DNA of 64,000 bases from a virus, in IMG/VR virus record IMGVR_UViG_3300025853_000040, positions 45,191-109,190 of that record; one strand, given 5' to 3'. Below, piece by piece: positions 54,202 through 61,020 of the stretch. The notes under the pieces are model-generated. The model did no database searches. It saw nothing but the letters and a program-made list of their open reading frames with translations, and was not told where the DNA came from. Numbering within the stretch: the first letter of the stretch is position 1; each line of letters starts with the position of its first letter. A program made the position numbers and the translations under genes.

Positions 54202-55413
54202 GGGTTTTTTTAGAAATCTGAAAACTTTTTTCATAAACGTATCCTTTACTATTTCTTCCTTCAAAATGAAGCAAAGAATAGACGCGAGCTGCTCAATAGG
54301 TTTGTCTAAGTTAGGATAAACACTACCAATGTGCTTTTCTATACTCATATAATAATCACGATGATGAAGATATGATTCCAATGTCTTACGATAGTTGATA
54401 TCATCTAATGTAGATTTGGATTCTTCAACTTCTTTTGCTACATTACGTAGATGAACACTTATAAACATAGTTGTTATTGAATATATCTTACTGATTGTAT
54501 CATTAGCTACAACAATCTCTCGTTCATTAAGCAAGTCAACCATTCTATCAAAGAAGTTATATGAGTCAGATTTTTTATTCACATAATATTTTACAGAAGG
54601 CGCTTTCAATAAGGGTAATCCAATAACCTGCGATATCTCATTCAAGTATTGATACTTCAAACCATGAACCCACCCATCTTCACCAGTGTATCCATTGTCA
54701 AGGTATTCACGTATACGCCACTTCTCACGATTTATTTTAGGAAAATCACCAACACACTTGAAAGTAAGGTTAGGATATTCAACAACAATACCCTCATGGA
54801 AAGGTGCAGCATTTCCCCAAACATCACGCAATGGCTCTTCCTCTAACAAACCAAATATTTCTTCTGAAGATGGGAAAACTTCTTTCTCATCAGTAGGTAA
54901 TGACATACTCAACTTTACTGAACCTTTGATTTCAAAATCATTGGTTTCTTGTTGAGGCACTATTTCCATACCTTCAGCTTTGTATACGTTTATGGTAGAA
55001 CTAAATACATATCCGTCTAAACCATTGAAACGCTCATCATGCAATACGATATAGTTTTTACCATCATACTCTATGACATTGGGAATACTCTCATAGAGAA
55101 CCTCGGCATTTACATAATCACCATTTTTAAGAACTTTGGATATAATATGTGATGAAGATAGTATAGCAGAACCTGCTGTGCGGATTGCATTGTATTGAGG
55201 TGTCTTAGGGTAATGATCTATATCATATATCTTAGTAGATTGACCCTTGACAAAACGTGCGATATAAACTTGACCATTATCATCAAGCCCAAAACCTATA
55301 TTTGCGGAACCATCAACCTTCACTGAAACCTTTGCTTCTGTTCCTAACTCCAAATGAGCCTTCAAATAGAACTTTTCTTGATCGGTCAGATCAGAATAAT
55401 GTGATATTCCCAA
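54184..55413 (-). CDS. Ligase-superfamily nucleotidyltransferase (RNA/DNA ligase-like), TTG start
   Basis: This 409-residue protein shows nucleotidyltransferase motifs in order: motif I VKVDGSANIGFG (KVDG at residues 32-35, the Lys that takes AMP or GMP), motif III-like YVNAEVLYESI (Glu 104), motif IV EGIVVEY (207-211) and motif V LTFKCV (Lys 219). After about 240 a helical C-terminal part of 170 residues is unfamiliar. No ATG is in frame at the start; TTG at 55413 (or ATT just before) follows AAAGG. The family includes RNA ligases, DNA ligases and capping enzymes. Phage RNA ligases repair cleaved tRNA. The exact reaction cannot be told by eye. It has its own strong promoter. Confidence 0.7.
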   Translation of the reverse strand: MGISHYSDLTDQEKFYLKAHLELGTEAKVSVKVDGSANIGFGLDDNGQVYIARFVKGQSTKIYDIDHYPKTPQYNAIRTAGSAILSSSHIISKVLKNGDYVNAEVLYESIPNVIEYDGKNYIVLHDERFNGLDGYVFSSTINVYKAEGMEIVPQQETNDFEIKGSVKLSMSLPTDEKEVFPSSEEIFGLLEEEPLRDVWGNAAPFHEGIVVEYPNLTFKCVGDFPKINREKWRIREYLDNGYTGEDGWVHGLKYQYLNEISQVIGLPLLKAPSVKYYVNKKSDSYNFFDRMVDLLNEREIVVANDTISKIYSITTMFISVHLRNVAKEVEESKSTLDDINYRKTLESYLHHRDYYMSIEKHIGSVYPNLDKPIEQLASILCFILKEEIVKDTFMKKVFRFLKKPLTNNQ

Positions 55414-55458
55414 AATTTTGTAACCTTTCTTTGAAATGAATCAATTTATTATATATAT

Positions 55459-55487
55459 AATATAAGGCTAAAAACGCAGTTTGTCAA
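55459..55487 (-). promoter_or_regulatory. Sigma70-type early promoter
   Basis: On the minus strand TTGACA (55487-55482), a 17-base spacer and TATATT (55464-55459), followed by more TATATA. Seven A and CCC come directly before the TTGACA. It lies 46 bases upstream of the ligase-like gene, in a gap of 120 bases. Confidence 0.9.
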
Positions 55488-55533
55488 GGGTTTTTTTCAC
55501 TATTTTTCCACTTTTTTAGTGATTTTATCTATT

Positions 55534-56448
55534 TTAGTGGTTTTTTATACGATTTTTCGCTATTTCACAGTAGTTTTCACTAATATCTATACCAATAAAG
55601 CGTCTTTCTAACTGTTTACACGCCATACCAGTAGTTCCTACTCCCATAAAAGGGTCTAATACCATATCATTCTTATATGATAACATCTTGATTAGACGAT
55701 ATGGTAAATCCAAAGGAAACATTGCAGGATGACCATGCTTCTTTTGGTTGGTTTGAGGTGCAATATTCCAAATGGGCCAGCTGTAATCAATAAACTCTTC
55801 TTTGGTCAAAGAAGTCATATCACTTTTATACTTCTTCTTCACATTACGATATAAGTTCTTTGCCTTCTTTATAGCCTGCTTATTATCACCAATAGCACGC
55901 ATTGATAAAACTTCTTTCCATGTAAGAGGCTTATCAGTTATCTCACTCCAAAACTCATACTCTTGATTGAGTAATGGCTCAAAATCTAACTCCTTTGGTT
56001 GATTACCTTTTGAGAAGACAAGAATGTGTTCGTAAGGAGTAGGAAAACTTGGTGCACTAGGTGATTGGAAACTACCCCATGATAAACGATTACTACAAGT
56101 ATTCTTATTCCATATAATAGTAGTATACATATTATAACCAAGTGATCTGGTCATAAACTGTGTAACATCTGAATGTGTAGGCACAGATCCATTCTTACCA
56201 TCACCAATATTAATGCAAACTCTTGCATTATCTTTCATCTTTGGATATAGATTACGAAAGAATGAAGATAACCACTTTATGTATTCATCGTGTGCACGAT
56301 TATCGTCATAGTTATCGTATTCACCACGGTTAGATATTTTAGCGTGTCCAAGATTTACATTGTATGGTGGGGAAGTTACTACAAGATCAATAGAGTTATT
56401 ATCTAACTCCAATACTGCTTTGCTAGAATCATCATTAATGATTTGCAT
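55534..56448 (-). CDS. DNA methyltransferase, SPPY type (N4-cytosine or N6-adenine)
   Basis: I start at 56448 (MQIINDDSSK), which has AAAGG; the frame upstream to a TTG lacks support. The 304-residue enzyme shows the catalytic motif near the N-terminus (VTSPPYNVNLG, SPPY at residues 26-29) and the SAM-binding motif near the C-terminus (DPFMGVGTTGMACKQ at about 265), so it is of the beta class. SPPY is most often seen in N4-cytosine enzymes, though adenine enzymes also occur. A YDNYDDNRAHDEYIKWLSSF helix lies between. It is the last gene of the methyltransferase/HNH block. It may protect phage DNA or modify competitor DNA. Confidence 0.88.
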   Translation of the reverse strand: MQIINDDSSKAVLELDNNSIDLVVTSPPYNVNLGHAKISNRGEYDNYDDNRAHDEYIKWLSSFFRNLYPKMKDNARVCINIGDGKNGSVPTHSDVTQFMTRSLGYNMYTTIIWNKNTCSNRLSWGSFQSPSAPSFPTPYEHILVFSKGNQPKELDFEPLLNQEYEFWSEITDKPLTWKEVLSMRAIGDNKQAIKKAKNLYRNVKKKYKSDMTSLTKEEFIDYSWPIWNIAPQTNQKKHGHPAMFPLDLPYRLIKMLSYKNDMVLDPFMGVGTTGMACKQLERRFIGIDISENYCEIAKNRIKNH

Positions 56449-56497
56449 ATATAACCTTTCTTTAATTTTCAATAAACTATTGAATGATATTAATCAA

Positions 56498-56836
56498 TCA
56501 GAAAGTAGAATCTACTTTTGTTGAATCATTGCTAACTATAAATTTGTCAGATATAATTAATTTATTGTTATTTACAATATCTGTTATTACTTCCATTACT
56601 CCATTAACATTTTGTTGATCTATTTCCATTAAATCATGTTCTTTTTTTTCTACTTCACTCATAACAAAAGTAACAATACTGCCGCTTTCTCTTTCATAAC
56701 TTTCTTTTACTATTTCTTCAATTTCAACTTCTAATAATTTATTATCAATAATAGAGTGACTCATTATATGAATACCAGTAAAAACAACTAGGAAAACACA
56801 AAAATATGAAAACCATGCTAATACTTTTTCAAACAT
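56498..56836 (-). CDS. Membrane protein with a long acidic helical tail
   Basis: This 112-residue protein has one membrane helix at about residues 7-26 (WFSYFCVFLVVFTGIHIMSH) and then a charged helical segment (KLLEVEIEEIVKESYERESG) with a Ser/Asp-rich end. GAAAGG precedes the ATG. It lies between the two methyltransferase genes and shares the repeated CCAACGTTGG-type leader with its neighbours. I do not recognise a family. It could anchor or inhibit a partner at the inner membrane, but this is only inferred. Confidence 0.65.
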   Translation of the reverse strand: MFEKVLAWFSYFCVFLVVFTGIHIMSHSIIDNKLLEVEIEEIVKESYERESGSIVTFVMSEVEKKEHDLMEIDQQNVNGVMEVITDIVNNNKLIISDKFIVSNDSTKVDSTF

Positions 56837-56843
56837 ATTAATA

Positions 56844-56884
56844 TCCTTTCTTTATGACCGACGTTGGGGAATTTCACCCCGAAC
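56844..56884 (-). repeat. CCAACGTTGG/GGGGTGAAA leader repeat, copy 1
   Basis: Minus strand: CGGGGTGAAATTCCCCAACGTCGGTCATAAAGAAAGG, ending 7 bases before the ATG of the membrane protein. The palindrome has one change here (CCAACGTCGG). The GGGG/CCCC pair can form a small hairpin just before it. Confidence 0.7.
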
Positions 56885-56898
56885 AATGTTTTTTCCAA

Positions 56899-57687
56899 TT
56901 ATTGTTTTCCATCACTTTTTAGTCTTTCCTTTGCTATATCAAAATATTTTTCATCTAATTCGATACCGATAAAGCGCCTATTTGTGTTTTTACAAGCAAC
57001 ACCAGTGCTACCACTACCCATTACAAAATCAAACACTGTATCTCTCTCATTAGTATAAGTTCTTATGAAATACTCTATCATCTCCACAGGTTTTTGTGTT
57101 GGGTGTTCCGTCTTTTCTTTGCCAGCAGCAATATTAAACTTTTGGTGACTAGAAGGAACTCTCATATCAGAAATTTTATGATGTTTACGACCTTCAAATT
57201 TTTGATAAATTTCTCTATCTTGATTGTTATGCTCCACTGTGTATTTAGAACGAGCCAAACCAGATTCAGCCCTTTCTTGCATCTGACGATTATAAATCCA
57301 TTTACCTCGACTAAAAACCAATACGCTTTCATGCTCTTTCATTGGCTCTCTAACGGTATTGGCAAAATTACTGCCTCTGTTTTTAATCCATACCCATTCA
57401 TGTTTGAAGTCTTTTACATTGCTCATAACCAAAGCACTTGTAAAAGGTTGTGAAGCGGTGAAAACAAAGGTGGCGTTTGGTTTACACAACCTATACAAAT
57501 TTTTCCACATCCTATCTAAATCAATAGGTGTGTCCCATTTGGCAGATGTTATACCATATGGTAGATCGGCAAAGACCATTTGAATGTCGTCGCCCGACAT
57601 ATCTTCCATAACTTCAATACAATCACCGTTTATGAGCATAAATTCAATACAATCATCGTTTATGAGACCTAACTCTATTTCTTTCAT
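56899..57687 (-). CDS. DNA methyltransferase, DLPY type
   Basis: This 262-residue enzyme has DLPYG at residues 41-45 (catalytic motif IV; usual forms are DPPY or NPPY), then VFTASQPFTSALVMSN, EHPTQKPVEMIEYFIR near 190-205 and the SAM-binding DFVMGSGSTGVACKN at 220-234. This order is the beta class, as in the SPPY gene, but the two proteins differ. The first 27 residues contain a tandem duplication (LINDDCIEFM then LINGDCIEVM). Leu in place of the first Pro is frequent in phage enzymes. The target base is not clear. It follows the HNH gene by 35 bases, and a copy of the leader repeat precedes it. Confidence 0.88.
   Translation of the reverse strand: MKEIELGLINDDCIEFMLINGDCIEVMEDMSGDDIQMVFADLPYGITSAKWDTPIDLDRMWKNLYRLCKPNATFVFTASQPFTSALVMSNVKDFKHEWVWIKNRGSNFANTVREPMKEHESVLVFSRGKWIYNRQMQERAESGLARSKYTVEHNNQDREIYQKFEGRKHHKISDMRVPSSHQKFNIAAGKEKTEHPTQKPVEMIEYFIRTYTNERDTVFDFVMGSGSTGVACKNTNRRFIGIELDEKYFDIAKERLKSDGKQ
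57610..57669 (-). repeat. 30-base in-frame duplication at the start of the methyltransferase gene
   Basis: Two adjacent 30-base units encode LINDDCIEFM and LINGDCIEVM. They differ by a few bases. Such a duplication near the start could supply an alternative start (the ATG of the first unit's last codon) or simply be neutral. Confidence 0.7.
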
Positions 57688-57692
57688 TTATA

Positions 57693-57732
57693 ACCTTTCT
57701 TTATGACCAACGTTGGGGATTTTCACCCCGAC
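57693..57732 (-). repeat. CCAACGTTGG/GGGGTGAAA leader repeat, copy 2
   Basis: Minus strand: GTCGGGGTGAAAATCCCC, then CAACGTTGGTCATAAAGAAAGG before the DLPY methyltransferase ATG. It contains the TGA stop of the HNH gene inside GGGGTGA. The palindrome CCAACGTTGG is perfect in this copy. Confidence 0.8.
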
Positions 57733-58382
57733 ATTTTGTCAACATCAAATTTATCTTCTAATATATCTATAATAACATCATTTATATTACTTTTTTTGTT
57801 ATTAACATAACTCTCTATTTTCAATATCAATGGTGATGGTATATTAAGTATTGTTCTCATACCAACTACTTCTGGAAAAGCCCAAACACATTCAGCGCAA
57901 TTCAACACACAACCCTCACAAGCTCTCTTCTTGCTTACATTGCAATGTTGACATAGAGTTTGACCATTATCAATATCGTTTGTTCCATTTCTATCAACAG
58001 GTATTTTATGATCTGCTTGAAGTCCTTTCAGTCCATCAACACCCTTATCAATAAACTTTCCACAAACATCACAACAATAATTGCTTCGTCCAAATATTTT
58101 TATTCTTTGTTTATCAGTAAAGGGCTTTCTTATTTTTGATTCATTTAGAGAAAGACTATTTAACCTATAACCGCTCTTACTATCATAAGTTATATCTAAT
58201 CCATTCTCTTGAATTAACTCTCTTATTCTACGAGTAAATTCCCCTTGTTGAGCAATAGCTTGTATTTCTTCTCGCGAAACAAAATATCCCATAGTAGAAT
58301 ATAGTTTTTTTGTAATTCTTTCTTTAACAGGGGAAAGTTTTTTTGTTTGACTTACAGTCTTTATGAAATCACTCTCATTCAT
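57723..58382 (-). CDS. HNH endonuclease with winged-helix-like N-terminus
   Basis: This 219-residue protein has an N-terminal DNA-binding-like part (SREEIQAIAQQGEFTRRIRE, followed by a GYRL turn, about residues 35-75) and then an HNH nuclease core: CxxC at 104/107, LQADHKIPVD at 121-130 with the Asp-His pair, and LCQHCNVSKK at 143-152. Two further CxxC pairs (155/158, 162/165) make a second zinc site. Its place next to two DNA methyltransferases suggests a restriction-type partner, though a homing endonuclease is also possible. GAAAGG-like site and leader copy 3 precede it. The last codon is followed by TGA inside the leader repeat. Confidence 0.82.
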   Translation of the reverse strand: MNESDFIKTVSQTKKLSPVKERITKKLYSTMGYFVSREEIQAIAQQGEFTRRIRELIQENGLDITYDSKSGYRLNSLSLNESKIRKPFTDKQRIKIFGRSNYCCDVCGKFIDKGVDGLKGLQADHKIPVDRNGTNDIDNGQTLCQHCNVSKKRACEGCVLNCAECVWAFPEVVGMRTILNIPSPLILKIESYVNNKKSNINDVIIDILEDKFDVDKMSG

Positions 58383-58390
58383 CTATTATA

Positions 58391-58426
58391 ACCTTTATGA
58401 CCAACGTTGGGGATTTTCACCCCGAA
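58391..58426 (-). repeat. CCAACGTTGG/GGGGTGAAA leader repeat, copy 3
   Basis: Minus strand: GTTCGGGGTGAAAATCCCC followed by AACGTTGGTCATAAAGGT before the HNH ATG. It lies between the tRNA-Asn and the HNH gene. Copies 2 and 3 agree almost fully for 30 bases. Confidence 0.8.
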
Positions 58427-58443
58427 CGCCGGTCTCCGAATTT

Positions 58444-58519
58444 TGGCTCCGGTGGTTAGACTTGAACTAACGACCAAGTGATTAACAGTCACCCGCTCTG
58501 CCAACTGAGCTACACCGGA
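58444..58519 (-). tRNA. tRNA-Asn (anticodon GTT)
   Basis: The 76-base cloverleaf is complete: acceptor TCCGGTG with CACCGGA, D-arm GCTC...GAGC, anticodon arm GGTGA-CTGTTAA-TCACT with anticodon GTT, T-arm GTTAG-TTCAAGT-CTAAC, and an encoded CCA end (GCCA). Phage tRNAs help with codon use or replace cleaved host tRNAs. It lies 61 bases upstream of the HNH gene and is followed by a leader repeat. Confidence 0.95.
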
Positions 58520-58525
58520 ACACAT

Positions 58526-58828
58526 TTATTTATGCCATATACGCCAACTAATTTCTTTTAGCCAACGTGACCACATAGATTCCCATTGTTTACCTGCAAT
58601 TTTGGTAATACAAAGTCTCCATACGATCCAAGACATTACACATAACGGTAACCAATAATGCCAATGTATAGACAACATTGTTATATACATTAATGGTAAA
58701 TAGAAACTTACCCACTTAACCGAATGACGTTTCCACCAACCTTCGGAACGCATCCATCCATCTCTTAAAGCGTCAAAACCACTACTTAAAAGTATAACCA
58801 TTGTAGCAACTAACGCCTCAAAATCCAT
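58526..58828 (-). CDS. Small Trp-rich membrane protein (100 residues)
   Basis: I start at 58828 (MDFEALVATMVILLSSGFDA), which follows GGAG. A longer frame exists, but its first 36 codons lie inside the tRNA-Thr and are an artefact. The protein has several hydrophobic helices (about 6-16, 36-56 and 60-75) with many Trp (12), then a basic end. I do not recognise a family. It sits between the two tRNA genes, so it is probably co-transcribed with them. The Trp content suggests a membrane-surface protein. Confidence 0.7.
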   Translation of the reverse strand: MDFEALVATMVILLSSGFDALRDGWMRSEGWWKRHSVKWVSFYLPLMYITMLSIHWHYWLPLCVMSWIVWRLCITKIAGKQWESMWSRWLKEISWRIWHK

Positions 58829-58857
58829 TTTACTTCTCCATATATGAAAGTGATTAT

Positions 58858-58933
58858 TGGAGCCGGTGACAGGAGTCGAACCCGTGACATCTTCATTACA
58901 AGTGAAGCGCTCTTCCAACTGAGCTACACCGGC
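58858..58933 (-). tRNA. tRNA-Thr (anticodon TGT)
   Basis: The 76-base cloverleaf is complete: acceptor GCCGGTG with CACCGGC, D-arm GCTC...GAGC, anticodon arm CTTCA-CTTGTAA-TGAAG with anticodon TGT, T-arm ACGGG-TTCGACT-CCTGT with one wobble pair, and an encoded TCCA end. It is the first RNA gene of the pair. Confidence 0.95.
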
Positions 58934-59050
58934 CATTAAGCCAGCGGTAGGAAAACCTACTTAATATCGGGCGATACACTGGCCATTGATGCACCCTCTC
59001 ATATATAAATATTTAATAATTTCATTAATAAACATAAACTAATTTTAATA
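58934..59050. other. Non-coding gap upstream of the tRNAs
   Basis: This 117-base stretch holds a small GTAGG-TTTT-CCTAC hairpin at about 58948-58962 and an AT-rich tract. There is no clear gene. It may be the 5' leader of the tRNA transcript. Confidence 0.5.
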
Positions 59051-59251
59051 TTATCTGACCTCACCGATTTGCTTCAATGGAACAGGTCTATCGGTCTTTT
59101 TATCCCAAACAAGTTCATTGTTTACCATACCTGCCATAAAACTTCCCTTCTTTACAGCACGACCATCATACATGGTTGGAACTACAATATCGTCACCCAA
59201 ATAACGCTTTCTAGTTATACCTGTTACGTTGTTCTTTGACATCTTACCCAT
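59051..59251 (-). CDS. Small basic protein (66 residues)
   Basis: This protein starts MGKMSKNNVTGITRKRYLGD, with a KKGSFMAGMVNNELVWDKKT middle and a VPLKQIGEVR end. It is basic and beta-prone, without a membrane segment. AAAGG precedes the ATG, and a consensus promoter (59299-59327) lies 47 bases upstream inside the previous gene. I do not recognise a family. Being strongly and separately transcribed it may be an early host-takeover factor, but that is inference. Confidence 0.7.
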   Translation of the reverse strand: MGKMSKNNVTGITRKRYLGDDIVVPTMYDGRAVKKGSFMAGMVNNELVWDKKTDRPVPLKQIGEVR

Positions 59252-59271
59252 TTTATTATACGCCTTTCTTT

Positions 59272-59745
59272 TTATTGAAGTTTAAACAAAGCCTTCTTAT
59301 TATAAGAAGATTCTTTATGATTGTCAACTATATCTCTATAAAACTTTTTAGAATCATTTATACGACCTAGTTTTTCGTAGCACTGACCAATAAAATACTT
59401 CTGTTTAGGAACGTCTTTACCTTTAGGATCTTTTTCTATTGCTTTCTCCAAAGTTTCAATAGCTTTCAATAACTTTGATTGACTAGGTGCTCGCTTGCCA
59501 CCCTTGTAATATAGTTTATCTAGTATGTTGTCTTCCGCCTCAGCCCCTCTAACGCCAGCAACAGTGACAACTTCTTGTAATTCATACTCCTCTTCTTGAA
59601 CCATGTCATCAACTTGTGACCAAACCGTATTCAACCATTCATCATCAACTGCAGTTGAGTCTGGTTCTTGTGCTACTGACACAGCAAATACAAAAGAAAG
59701 AAACCCAGCTATCAATAAACCATAACAACATCCACCACATCTCAT
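59272..59745 (-). CDS. Secreted periplasmic TPR protein (YbgF/CpoB-like C-terminus)
   Basis: This 157-residue protein starts with a signal peptide (MRCGGCCYGLLIAGFLSFVF then AVSVAQ; cleavage likely after VAQ). An acidic helical part follows, then LQEVVTVAGVRGAEAEDNIL and LYYKGGKRAPS. The C-terminus (about 90-157) reads as two TPR units: LLKAIETLEKAIEKDPKGKD, KYFIGQCYEKLGRINDSKKF and YRDIVDNHKESSYNKKALFK, like the C-terminal domain of YbgF-type proteins. It should act in the periplasm. It follows the barrel-like gene by 10 bases, so the two likely form a unit. Its 3' end carries the next promoter. Confidence 0.75.
   Translation of the reverse strand: MRCGGCCYGLLIAGFLSFVFAVSVAQEPDSTAVDDEWLNTVWSQVDDMVQEEEYELQEVVTVAGVRGAEAEDNILDKLYYKGGKRAPSQSKLLKAIETLEKAIEKDPKGKDVPKQKYFIGQCYEKLGRINDSKKFYRDIVDNHKESSYNKKALFKLQ
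59299..59327 (-). promoter_or_regulatory. Consensus sigma70 promoter (TTGACA-N17-TATAAT)
   Basis: On the minus strand TTGACA (59327-59322), a 17-base spacer and TATAAT (59304-59299): both boxes perfect. It is inside the 3' end of the TPR gene and 47 bases before the 66-residue gene. It would be read by the host polymerase at once after infection. Confidence 0.85.
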
Positions 59746-59755
59746 TTTTTATCTC

Positions 59756-60454
59756 CTAAAATGTAAATCTAACACCAAAACGAATACTCTCATTTAAAAT
59801 ATCATTTTTAAATTGTCTTCCATTGTTAGTTTCAAAATTTTCATAATAATCTTTAATTTCTTTTTCAACAAAAGGTATTTTGTTCATAAAAACCACACTT
59901 GCGTTTTCAACATCATTAGCCAATACCGGACCGTATCCTCTAAATTCAGCTTCAGCAAAAAACTTAACACCTTTTAACACTTGAGTTTGAACACCAACAT
60001 TAGCTACTAACCCTAACAATCTATTATGAACATAGTCATGTAAAAAGTCATTATAATGACCTTCCCTTAACATACTAGGGCCTATAGAAGAATAAATATG
60101 TAATAAATGAGGAAAAATAACTAATCTTTTACCTATTAATAAATCATATGCCCTAATATCAACTTTTCTTCTCCAATTTGCTAAAGTATAATTAAATTGA
60201 AGAGTGTAACCAGCTCCACGATTTGGATTTAGCCATGTTTTTCTAACACCTTTGTTATTTTTCTCATTGTCGCGACCGCGAAGAGAATCACCCCAATAAA
60301 GAGAAAAAGTTCCTGCAGATATATTTTGATATAAGGGGTCAGAATCCCTTTCTTGTATCATCACTGGTATTTTTCTGTATGAAAAACCAACACTGAAATC
60401 AGCAAAAGAAAAAGTAGGAACTAAAACTGCTAAAAGAACTAAAAACCTCATCAT
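59756..60454 (-). CDS. Outer-membrane beta-barrel-like protein with signal peptide
   Basis: This 232-residue protein has a clear signal peptide (MMRFLVLLAVLVPTFSFADF; cleavage near SFA). The mature part alternates hydrophobic and polar residues in short strands: FSVGFSYRKIPVMI, GAGYTLQFNYTLANWRRKVD, DLLIGKRLVIFPHLLHIYSS, LGLVANVGVQTQVLKGVKFF and AEAEFRGYGPVLAN. It ends SIRFGVRFTF, with the C-terminal Phe that targets barrel assembly. This is typical of an 8-strand outer-membrane barrel. A phage barrel could block receptors against other phages or alter the cell surface. Start: GAAAGG and a promoter 31 bases upstream. Confidence 0.78.
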   Translation of the reverse strand: MMRFLVLLAVLVPTFSFADFSVGFSYRKIPVMIQERDSDPLYQNISAGTFSLYWGDSLRGRDNEKNNKGVRKTWLNPNRGAGYTLQFNYTLANWRRKVDIRAYDLLIGKRLVIFPHLLHIYSSIGPSMLREGHYNDFLHDYVHNRLLGLVANVGVQTQVLKGVKFFAEAEFRGYGPVLANDVENASVVFMNKIPFVEKEIKDYYENFETNNGRQFKNDILNESIRFGVRFTF

Positions 60455-60484
60455 TAAACCTTTCGTTAAATTTGTTATATATAT

Positions 60485-60513
60485 AATATAAGTAATTTAA
60501 CCATGTTTGTCAA
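60485..60513 (-). promoter_or_regulatory. Sigma70-type early promoter
   Basis: On the minus strand TTGACA (60513-60508), a 17-base spacer and TATATT (60490-60485), again followed by TATATATA and preceded by a run of A. It lies 31 bases before the barrel-like gene. Confidence 0.9.
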
Positions 60514-60530
60514 GCGTTTTTTTCACTTTT

Positions 60531-60635
60531 TTAGAAAATAATACTAAAAATTACTGCCCAAATGGGCACTGATAATAAAATACCCCAAAATAATCCACGA
60601 GCTGCTCCCAAACCATCATCTTGCCTATTTAACAT
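60531..60635 (-). CDS. Tiny membrane protein (34 residues)
   Basis: The frame reads MLNRQDDGLGAARGLFWGIL then LSVPIWAVIFSIIF. It has one membrane helix across residues 14-34. AAAGGAATCAAG precedes the ATG, and the first codons overlap the stop of the 131-residue gene by 11 bases, which suggests coupled translation. No recognised family. Confidence 0.6.
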   Translation of the reverse strand: MLNRQDDGLGAARGLFWGILLSVPIWAVIFSIIF

Positions 60636-61020
60636 CTTGATTCCTTTTTCTTATATCTTGCTCTATTCTTTTGGCTGTTAACGTGCGAACATAACGAGTT
60701 TCATCATAGTAAAACCAATGAGTGCCAGTATACAAATAGTTATACTCTTGAACTGGTATATCAAATATATTATGATATACTGTTGGTTTGTTTAGTTCAT
60801 AATCTTCAAACCTGTCGCGAGTGTAAAAAACAGAATCATTCAATGTTGGTCTTAGTGAAGAAAAACTACCCATCTCTATGAGTTCTGTAACGGATTCTAA
60901 TGTGTTATAATAATCAAGGAGTATTCTTCCCACTCCACTCAAGTAACCGTCCCAATGACCGTATACAGAGTGATATGTGCCACTTCCATTATACAAACTA
61001 ACTGTGCATCGTGTTGACAT
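60625..61020 (-). CDS. Conserved phage protein, HWDGY type
   Basis: This 131-residue protein begins MSTRCTVSLYNGSGTYHSVY and then GHWDGYLSGVGRILLDYYNT, with ELIEMGSFSSLRP next. I recall this opening (STR, then Y-x-H-W-D-G-Y) as a common family of small phage proteins without known function. The end is basic. It overlaps the previous gene's stop by 23 bases, so the start at 61020 is supported by a coupled ribosome site. The aromatic, polar middle (YNYLYTGTHWFYYDETRY) is striking. Confidence 0.75.
   Translation of the reverse strand: MSTRCTVSLYNGSGTYHSVYGHWDGYLSGVGRILLDYYNTLESVTELIEMGSFSSLRPTLNDSVFYTRDRFEDYELNKPTVYHNIFDIPVQEYNYLYTGTHWFYYDETRYVRTLTAKRIEQDIRKRNQDVK

Noticed and set aside
58829-58936. 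N-terminal extension of the Trp-rich membrane protein (MAGVAQLEERF...)
   Set aside because: These 36 codons fall in the tRNA-Thr gene; this type of translated tRNA peptide is a known artefact. The ATG at 58828 has a ribosome site.
58937-58990. Third tRNA
   Set aside because: A small GTAGG/CCTAC hairpin is present, but there is no T-arm or acceptor stem.
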